Shown: positions 36,178 to 44,000 of the stretch, one piece after another | Layout: every line of letters begins with the position of its first letter | Numbering within the stretch: the stretch's first letter is position 1 | Source of the DNA: Lyngbya sp. PCC 8106 | Lineage (GTDB): Bacteria; Cyanobacteriota; Cyanobacteriia; Cyanobacteriales; Microcoleaceae | Direction: 5' to 3' | DNA length: 64,000 nt | Assembly: GCF_000169095.1 (NCBI RefSeq) | Contig: NZ_AAVU01000037.1 | Coordinates: forward strand, 12,049 to 76,048 | The notes under the pieces: generated by a model | Seen by the model: the letters and a program-made list of their open reading frames with translations, nothing else | What the model was told of the DNA's origin: nothing | Database searches by the model: none | Position numbers and translations under genes: made by a program

Positions 36178-37704
36178 TTATTGATCTCCAACTTCTAGAA
36201 AAGGCTGATTGATTAGCTGATAATAACTCTCTAAATGTAAATCTAAAAAACGCTGTTGACTAAATAATTTTAGGGCGCGATCGCAAGCCCGTTGACCAAA
36301 GGTGCGACGTTCAGCTTCCGGTAATTCTAATAACTTAAGAATTGCTGCTGCTAATTCTTGAGGGCGACTGGCTTTTACCATTAACCCCGTATCTCCCAAA
36401 GCTTCACTAACTCCCCCGACATCTGTAGAAACAATCGTAGCACCAGATAACATTGCTTCAATCACAGCATAGGGAAAACCTTCAGAAATACTGGCCATGG
36501 CAACCACATCAGCTTCACTATAAGCACGCCAAGGTTCACTGGTAAAACCCGCAAAATTGATATTTTTTTCAATACCATATTTCTCGACCTTTTCCAAACA
36601 TTCAGCAAAATATTCCTCGTCTGAGGCTTTACCATAAAAGCGAAACTCGACATCAGGAATTTTTTCACTCACAATAGCAGCAGCTTCAATTAAATCTAAC
36701 TGACCTTTTAGGGGGAAAATCAAACCCATATTCATCACTTGGGGACGCTCTTTTTGGACTGGAGGTGTTGGATGAAATTTTTCTGGATCTGCTCCATTAT
36801 AAATCACTTTTATTTTTTCAGGTGGTACTCCCCACCATTTTTCCCAACGAGCATTATATTCACAAACGGGTGAAATTTGGTCGGCAAAATGATAGTTTAG
36901 TTTAACGACTGCTGCCATAACCCGATAGAGAAACCGACGCACAAACACTGAAGAAATACTGCGGTTAAGATTGAGATATTGTTCGCGAATATTGATACCA
37001 TGTTCGGTCAGTAGGTAAGGTGTACCTCGTTGTATCTTGGCAATAACACAGGGTAGACCACAAAAAGCGGCTGCGGAGGAATGAGTGATATCTGTCTGAG
37101 GAACCGGAATATTAATAGCAAGCAGAAAACGATAGAGTAAACGAATTGCTTCGGCTAATTCAGTAATTGTAGGTTCAACTCGTTCAGACTCAATTTGCCA
37201 ATGACTACAAGCTAAATTTTGATAGGCTGACCATACGGAGTCAGAAACCATTGTTTTATGGTAGTCATAATATAAAAAATATTGATGAATTGCTAAGAGT
37301 ATTTTTCCTAGTGTTTCTATGTCTAGGTCTTCAAATAATATAGCTTGTATAAATTGCTCAAATCGGGGTAAAAACTGAGTTACGATTACTTTTTTTGTAG
37401 TTTGAAACTTGCTTTTAATGGCGTTGGAAAAAGGAGACTGCCAAGAATATTCTACGGGGTCATCTGTTCCCCATAGAGGCACTTTGACCAGTTGTTTGAT
37501 ATTGGTTGCTAACTCATAGCGTAAGGGTAGATAAGGGTTGGCAACAATGGCAAAAAGTTTAAAATCGACTTCTGGGAGTTGTTGGGTTAATACATGACAC
37601 CAGGTACTTACTCCGCCTTTGTGAAAGGGATAAGTACCTTCAGTGGTTAAGAGTACAGAGGGTCGGCTTCGGCTCATCTGGAGGATGAATTTTTCACACC
37701 ACAT
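36178..37704 (-). CDS. PelF-like GT4-family glycosyltransferase (508 aa)
   Basis: A cytosolic, GT-B-fold retaining glycosyltransferase. The N-terminal signature LLTTEGTYPFHKGGVSTWCH matches PelF-type (DUF3492) enzymes, as does YLLTEHGINIREQYL near residue 235. The donor-binding half has GLIFPLKGQLDLIEAA and the GT4 E-x7-E motif SEGFPYAVIEAM (E(GFPYAVI)E), then VSTDVGGVSEAL. PelF polymerises UDP-GalNAc/UDP-GlcNAc-type donors in Pel biosynthesis, and GT4 domains of the same kind act in fungal galactosaminogalactan synthesis. The start may be 37677 (MSRSRPSVLL) in place of 37704. Neighbours are the PelG-like gene downstream and an HlyD adaptor gene 95 bp upstream. Confidence 0.75.
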   Translation of the reverse strand: MWCEKFILQMSRSRPSVLLTTEGTYPFHKGGVSTWCHVLTQQLPEVDFKLFAIVANPYLPLRYELATNIKQLVKVPLWGTDDPVEYSWQSPFSNAIKSKFQTTKKVIVTQFLPRFEQFIQAILFEDLDIETLGKILLAIHQYFLYYDYHKTMVSDSVWSAYQNLACSHWQIESERVEPTITELAEAIRLLYRFLLAINIPVPQTDITHSSAAAFCGLPCVIAKIQRGTPYLLTEHGINIREQYLNLNRSISSVFVRRFLYRVMAAVVKLNYHFADQISPVCEYNARWEKWWGVPPEKIKVIYNGADPEKFHPTPPVQKERPQVMNMGLIFPLKGQLDLIEAAAIVSEKIPDVEFRFYGKASDEEYFAECLEKVEKYGIEKNINFAGFTSEPWRAYSEADVVAMASISEGFPYAVIEAMLSGATIVSTDVGGVSEALGDTGLMVKASRPQELAAAILKLLELPEAERRTFGQRACDRALKLFSQQRFLDLHLESYYQLINQPFLEVGDQ

Positions 37705-37799
37705 TCATTATATATTGAGTTGTGAAAAACGGTTAATTTCCGACTGCTATCTCGTCAGCGAGACACTTGCACTACTCTTCTGATTTGACATAAAAATGA

Positions 37800-39413
37800 T
37801 TAATTTTCTTCTTGAGAAAAATAGACTGTTGCCAACTGACCCACAAGTAAGTCATTCTTTTCATTTTTAAACTGTAATATCACTTGATGGTTGAGGTCTT
37901 CTGAGGGTAAAGGATTAATTCTGACAACAGTGGCTGCAAATTCCTGGGTTTTACGTCCTCCGCCGATTTCGACAGTTGCCTGTTGACCGGGATATAGAGC
38001 ATTAATTAAGCGTGAACTTACAGGGACTTCTACATTGAGATGTTCCATTTCTGCCAGGTCTACAACTTTTGTCCCGGCAAAAATTTGATTACCTATAGCA
38101 ACGGGCAAATCAACAATTACTCCAGAGCGAGTAGCTTGAATAACTTCTGTTGTTTTAATTTCTGATTCTAATATTTCTGTTTCTTCTGCTCCTGACTGTT
38201 CAGTTTCTATCGATTCATAGGGCAGTTGTATTTCTCGCAATTCAGCTAACTGTTGTTGAATCATCTGACGTTGTTCAGTCAGTTGTTGATACTGTAACTG
38301 AGCAAGTTCTAATTTTGCCTTCATTTCGGTGAGTTCTTGCTGCTGTTGATCGACGATAAGCTGACGTTCCAATTGAGATTGTTTGGTCTGTACTTCTGCA
38401 AACCTTCCCGCCGCAACGATGACTGCTTTAGCACTCTCTAAATCGGCTTCTGCAATCTTCATTTCTGCTTCTATTTGTTCTAGTTGATCCTGAGAAATTG
38501 CCCCTTGTTGTCGCAATCCTTTGTAACGCTGATAACGAGATGTTGCTCTCTGATAAAGGGCTTGAGCGCGTTCAACAGAGTCTTGTCTTTGAGGTAATGG
38601 GACTTGCTGCATTTGGTTTTGCGCCATTTTCAGTTCTGCCTCTGCTTCGGCTGCATTTGTGCGAAGTGGGGCAATATTTTCATCAAAGTATTTTATCTTC
38701 TGTTCTAACTCTAAGACTTGCTGCTGTTGAGCCATTTGTTGTTCTTGCAGAGCCATATCTTTTTGCTGTAAAGCAGTTTCCTGCTGCTGTTGAGCTATTT
38801 TTTGCTGTTGTCTTAAAGCTTGTTGTTGTTGTCTGGCAATTTTTCTTTCTTGTAACCGTAGTTTTTGTTCTTTTTGGGCTTGTTTGAGTTCCCGTTCTGC
38901 TGCGATATTTTTTAAGACTAACAACGATTGTCCGGCTGTCACCTGATCACCGATTTGTACTTGAACATCTTCTACAACTGCTGGATAATTTGCGGCGATC
39001 GCAAATGTTTTTGCGGGCTGAATTTTCCCGGTAAATTTGGTTTTTTCGATTTGGCTGGTTTGTTCTGATTCACTTAATGTTGCTAGAGGTTCTCGCAGGC
39101 GATACCGCACCAAATAAATTCCGGCGGTTACACTCACAGCAAGGAGCAATAAAACGAACAACTGCTGCCAAGATTTATTGCTACTTATTTCATCACGAAC
39201 TAAACCAATCTCTAGGTTCGGATAAGGCTTGTTTAAAAAAGTGTTTGAGTCTTGAATCTGATTATTTATAGCTGAGTTTGAAATCACTTCATTTTTAAAA
39301 AATGAAACTTTTTCTTGATGCTCAAAAGAAGAATGTCGATGATTAATTCTAGAATCCATTGGTTTATAGTTTGTCCAAGTAGTTTTTGCAAAAAGCAGGG
39401 TTTGAGTGGTCAA
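37800..39413 (-). CDS. HlyD-family membrane fusion protein with a long coiled-coil hairpin (537 aa)
   Basis: A periplasmic adaptor for type I or efflux-type export. A cytosolic N-terminus of about 80 residues precedes one membrane span (LFVLLLLAVSVTAGIYLV). The first half of a lipoyl/biotinyl domain (VEDVQVQIGDQVTAGQSLLV) follows, then about 230 residues of very Gln-rich coiled coil (runs such as QQQQALRQQQKIAQQQQ), the second lipoyl half (ATRSGVIVDLPVAIGNQIFA) and a beta-barrel. No ABC ATPase or TolC gene is beside it. It lies in the polysaccharide cluster next to a giant RTX-bearing deacetylase, so it may export that protein or take part in polymer export. Confidence 0.75.
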   Translation of the reverse strand: MTTQTLLFAKTTWTNYKPMDSRINHRHSSFEHQEKVSFFKNEVISNSAINNQIQDSNTFLNKPYPNLEIGLVRDEISSNKSWQQLFVLLLLAVSVTAGIYLVRYRLREPLATLSESEQTSQIEKTKFTGKIQPAKTFAIAANYPAVVEDVQVQIGDQVTAGQSLLVLKNIAAERELKQAQKEQKLRLQERKIARQQQQALRQQQKIAQQQQETALQQKDMALQEQQMAQQQQVLELEQKIKYFDENIAPLRTNAAEAEAELKMAQNQMQQVPLPQRQDSVERAQALYQRATSRYQRYKGLRQQGAISQDQLEQIEAEMKIAEADLESAKAVIVAAGRFAEVQTKQSQLERQLIVDQQQQELTEMKAKLELAQLQYQQLTEQRQMIQQQLAELREIQLPYESIETEQSGAEETEILESEIKTTEVIQATRSGVIVDLPVAIGNQIFAGTKVVDLAEMEHLNVEVPVSSRLINALYPGQQATVEIGGGRKTQEFAATVVRINPLPSEDLNHQVILQFKNEKNDLLVGQLATVYFSQEEN

Positions 39414-39539
39414 TTATGACAGTCATCAAGTCGATTTTGAGAGCATTATCTATCTCTATCAAAATCTATTGAGCTTATATAGCACTACGCAAATTGGTGT
39501 TTGACATTTCTAAATTCTGAAACCCTTTCATAGTCTGCT

Positions 39540-39574
39540 GTTCCCTGTTCCCTGTTCCCTGTTCCCTGTTCCCT
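39540..39574. repeat. short tandem repeat (GTTCCCT)x5
   Basis: Five perfect copies of the heptamer GTTCCCT occur between the HlyD and glmM genes, followed by the small palindrome AGCGCTACGCGCT. Heptameric short tandem repeats of this kind are known from filamentous cyanobacteria. A degenerate relative (ttccctgttccctg) occurs near 63781. Confidence 0.9.
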
Positions 39575-39591
39575 AGCGCTACGCGCTATAC

Positions 39592-41010
39592 TTATAGAGA
39601 TTGCTGAACTGCGGTGACTAAATTTTCAGACCAATAATTTGCGAGGTCAGCGTCAATCGCTTCTACCATGACTCGAATTAGAGGTTCAGTCCCAGAAGCT
39701 CGAACTAAAATTCGCCCTTGTTCTCCCATGGCTGTTTGTGCCGTTGCGATCGCTTGTTGTAGGGGTTCACATTGTTGCCAATTACAACGACGTTCACGAT
39801 CTTCTACTCGGACATTTTTCAAGAATTGAGGATAGGTGTGAAAACTTTGCTCTCGTAGTTCACTCATCGAACAATCCGAACGCTTGACTAACGCGGCTAA
39901 ATGTAACGCTGTTAGTAACCCATCTCCAGAAATGCCGTAATGACGACAGAGAATATGACCAGACTGTTCGCCCCCAAGCATCGCTCCAGTCTGGATCATT
40001 TCTGCATGAACGTGTTGATCGCCCACAGAAGTCCTGAGTAACTTCCCGCCTAACTGTTTCCAGGCCATTTCAAAGCCCAGATTTGCCATCACAGTGGAAA
40101 CAATGGTATCGCCGGGTAACTGTTGCTGTTTTTGCAGCATTTGACCCCAGAAGTAGAGAATATAATCACCATCAATCATCCGCCCTTGAGCATCTACTGC
40201 GATCACCCGGTCAGCATCTCCATCAAAAGCAAAACCGATATCCGCTTGATTTTCCTGAACTGCGGCTTGAAGTGGGGCGAGATGAGTGGAACCACAATTA
40301 ACATTAATGCGATCGCCATCGGGTTGATTATGCAAACAAATCACTTCAGCACCCATTGTACCGAAAGCTTGGGGGGCTAGATGAACGGCGGCACCCCAAG
40401 CCAAATCTAAAACGATTCGCAGACCTGCTAAATTGACGGTGGGGAGTAAGGGGTCTTGTAAAGACTGAAGATATTGATCTAATAATTCGGGTCGATAGTG
40501 TTGTTGTCCGCAATAGACGGGTTTATAGGATTCAAGTCCTATAGATTCTCCTAATCCTCGAATTCCGGCTTCAATCTGTTTTTGTAAGTTTGTGGTTAGC
40601 TTAGTCCCATCTGCTGCGAATATTTTAATGCCATTATCTTCTGGGGGGTTGTGGCTAGCCGAAATCATCACCCCGCCAATGGCGTCGGAAATGTGGGTCA
40701 GATAGGCAACGGTGGGGGTCGGACATAAACCGAGATACCAAACCTCTAATCCGCTAGCTGTTAGACCCGCAGACAATGCTTTTGCTAACAGATTGCTGGA
40801 GTTGCGAGAATCCTGGCCAATAATTACAGGCCCCTGTTTAGGATTCTCAGCTTGTAAGATTTTCCCAGTCCAAAATCCGATTTGTTGGACAAGAGGTACA
40901 GTTAAAACTTCTCCGACTTTTCCGCGAATGCCATCGGTACCAAATAGGGGAGTTGTGGGTAAATCAAGGAGAGAACGGTCAAAAAGATTGTGAGTAGTAG
41001 ATGCAAGCAT
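39592..41010 (-). CDS. glmM: phosphoglucosamine mutase GlmM
   Basis: Interconverts glucosamine-6-phosphate and glucosamine-1-phosphate on the way to UDP-GlcNAc. The N-terminus LFGTDGIRGKVGE, the phosphoserine loop GGVMISASHNPPEDNG (about residues 96-111), the metal loop FAFDGDADRV and the phosphate-binding loop RASGTEPLIRVM near the C-terminus are all present. SASHNP followed by EDNGIK is typical of GlmM. I choose ATG at 41010, 16 codons inside the longest frame, because AGGAT lies 8 nt upstream and the protein then has the standard GlmM length. Its placement among polysaccharide genes suggests a supply of amino-sugar precursor, although it is also a housekeeping enzyme for peptidoglycan. Confidence 0.9.
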   Translation of the reverse strand: MLASTTHNLFDRSLLDLPTTPLFGTDGIRGKVGEVLTVPLVQQIGFWTGKILQAENPKQGPVIIGQDSRNSSNLLAKALSAGLTASGLEVWYLGLCPTPTVAYLTHISDAIGGVMISASHNPPEDNGIKIFAADGTKLTTNLQKQIEAGIRGLGESIGLESYKPVYCGQQHYRPELLDQYLQSLQDPLLPTVNLAGLRIVLDLAWGAAVHLAPQAFGTMGAEVICLHNQPDGDRINVNCGSTHLAPLQAAVQENQADIGFAFDGDADRVIAVDAQGRMIDGDYILYFWGQMLQKQQQLPGDTIVSTVMANLGFEMAWKQLGGKLLRTSVGDQHVHAEMIQTGAMLGGEQSGHILCRHYGISGDGLLTALHLAALVKRSDCSMSELREQSFHTYPQFLKNVRVEDRERRCNWQQCEPLQQAIATAQTAMGEQGRILVRASGTEPLIRVMVEAIDADLANYWSENLVTAVQQSL

Positions 41011-41091
41011 GAATTTTATCCTGGGTTTGTGTTGGTTTGCTGGAAATTGATCAAACAAAGTTCCCTGAAAAAATGTCTTCTACAGGGTTGG

Positions 41092-44000
41092 TTAAACGAA
41101 ACTGAAAGCTTGATCATCAGTTAGATTAAGAGTTTTCTCCCCTTGAACAATTGCAATTAATTCATCTTTACCTGGAGTATTGAGGAAAATTGCGATGCCC
41201 GTCTCACGATTAAGACTATACTTGGTTTCTAAACGATAATCTGAGGCTTTACCGTGTAGTTGAATGATGTCGTCACCCCGTTTAAAGTCAGCAATTAGGG
41301 CATAGTCATTTAATCCTTGGTTCAGACGAGATGAAAACCAATAGTAAGTATCGTCATTGTAATAAGTTTGATTTGAATCTCCAAGTACAAAGCGGTCTTT
41401 GTTCTTTTCACCAACTAGAACATCGATTTCCCCTAACCCGGCTTGGGTACTATTTGGGTCAACACCGATGAGGATATCATTGTCTTCACCACCGTAGAGG
41501 GAGTCGTTACCTGCATCGCCATTGAGGAGGTCATCGCCTTTATTTCCTTTGAGTTCGTCTTGGCCTTCACCACCATTGAGGGTATCGTTGCCATCTTGAC
41601 CATCTAACTTGTCATCACCTGCATCACCATTGAGGAGGTCATCTTGTTTACCGCCTTTGAGTTCGTCTTGGCCTTCACCACCATTGAGGGTATCGTTGCC
41701 ATCTTGACCATCTAACTTGTCATCACCTGCATCACCATTTAAGGTGTCATTACCATCATCACCTTTGAGTTCGTCTTTACCTTCACCACCATTGAGGATG
41801 TCATTGCCTTCTTTTCCTTCGATTTTGTCATCACCGCCAAGACCATTAATTTCATCATTATTAACAGTTCCTTTGATATCATCATTGCCGCCAGTACCGT
41901 TGATAACGTTGCCAGGATTTGGAGGTTCAGTTGCGACCTGCTGCACCTCTAGATTTTTGATATTGAATCGATCTTCAGGAGTTACATCGGAGGTGGAAGC
42001 TGCAATGACGAGTACATTACCACTTACTTCACCAGTATTGATATCTGCCCACCGTGAACTTGAACTATCGACATCATTGTCTTGTTTTAAGTCAAGACTG
42101 TTTAAGAAGTTATCATTTAAGATGTTGTGGTTATTGAACGGGTTATTCTTTGTACCCACCCAATAGGTGATATCACTGTCGTTCACCACAGAATCTAGGA
42201 ATGCGCGATCAACAACAACCTTCTCGGAGAATTCAAATAAGACGTAGTTCTGTTGATACACATTATCAACTAGATTTAGATCATTGCTTCCGTTACCTTC
42301 TGAGCTATCGGTGACTCCCAGCCCACCAGAGAAACTACCTAAAAAGGCTTGCTCCCAGTTTCCTTGTTCACTGCGACTGAAAGCACTGGTTTTGACAGAA
42401 ATATCACCCGCATTAAAGCTGCGAATATTGCCATCTGCACCATCTGAGCCACTATTACCTGTGAAATCAAAGGTCTTGTTTACTGGGTCTGGAGGAGCTA
42501 CTGAGTTTACGGTGACACTAAAGGTTTCATCTACAGTCTGACCATTAGATGTCCCTCGAATGGTAATTTCGGCTGTGCCGGATTGATTGTCTAGATAGTC
42601 TAAGGTGAGTATATTTCCGTTAATGCTAGTTTGAACTAATCCGTTATTACTATTAGCAAATACGGTCTTGGTAATCTCGGCGTTATCGTTGTCAATATCA
42701 TCGAAGACATTACCTAAATCTAGAGTTGTGTTCGCTGCATTTTCAGCTACAGATACATCAGAAATCGGATTGACAATAGTGGGGGCATCATCGACTGAGT
42801 TAACGTTGACAGTAAATGTGTCTGTTACTTTTTGGTTGTTGGATGTGGCTTCTACGGTAATGTCTGCCGTACCGAATTGATTTTCTAGATAGTCTAAGGT
42901 GAGTGTATTTCCGCTAATATTGGTTGTGACTAATCCGGTATTGCTGTTAGTTTTGACTGTTTTAACAATCAGGTTGTTATCGTTATCAATATCATCAAAG
43001 ACATTGGTTAAATCGATAGTTTGATTAGCCGCATCTTCATCTACGGTAATATTAGCAATGGGATTCGCAACTGTGGGGGGAGCGTCTACTGAGTCTACAG
43101 TTACAGTAAAGGTTTCATCTACTATTTTACCATTAGATACACCTCGAACTGTGATTTCTGCTGTGCCGGATTGATTGTCTAGATAGTCTAAGGTGAGTAT
43201 ATTTCCGTTAATGCTAGTTTGAACTAATCCGTTATTACTATTGGCAAATACTGTCTTTGTAATATCGGCGTTATCGTTATCAATATCATCGAAGACATTA
43301 CCTAAATCTAGAGTCGTGTTCGCTGCATTTTCAGCTACAGATACATCAGAAATCGGATTGACAACAGTGGGGGCATCATCAACTGAGTTAACGTTGACAG
43401 TAAATGTGTCTGTTACTTTTTGCCCATTGGATGTGGCTTCTACAGTAATGTCTGCCGTACCGAATTGATTTTCTAGATAGTCTAAGGTGAGTGTATTTCC
43501 GCTAATATTGGTTGTGACTAATCCGGTATTGCTGTTAGTTTTGACTGTTTTAACAATCAGGTTGTTATCATTATCAATATCATCAAAGACATTGGTTAAA
43601 TCGATAGTTTGATTAGCCGCATCTTCATCTACGGTAATATTAGCAATGGGGTTGGCAACTGTGGGGGGTTGATCTTGTGGAATTTCAGCAAAGCTAATAC
43701 TGGCTGTGTGCTGACTATCGTTGTTAAATACCATCTCCAAAATGTCACCATTGAGGGTGGTACTATCAGCGCCCGTTGTCACAACTTCTTGTCCTTGGGG
43801 AATCTTTAAATCAAGCTTGACAGTTCCCGCCCCTGTAAAAGTATAGTTTAAATTCTGACCATTGCCAGTCACAGAAATCAGTTCCGCCCGCATTGGCAAG
43901 TCAATAATCCGAGTCACATCTAGGGGAGTATTCCCTAAGTTAATGGTAAATTCGCCACCATTCTTTGGTAAGAATACGGTGTCTTGGTCGTAAGCATACC

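Noticed and set aside
39540..39574. CRISPR or regulatory array
   Set aside because: Heptamer units without spacers are a simple short tandem repeat.
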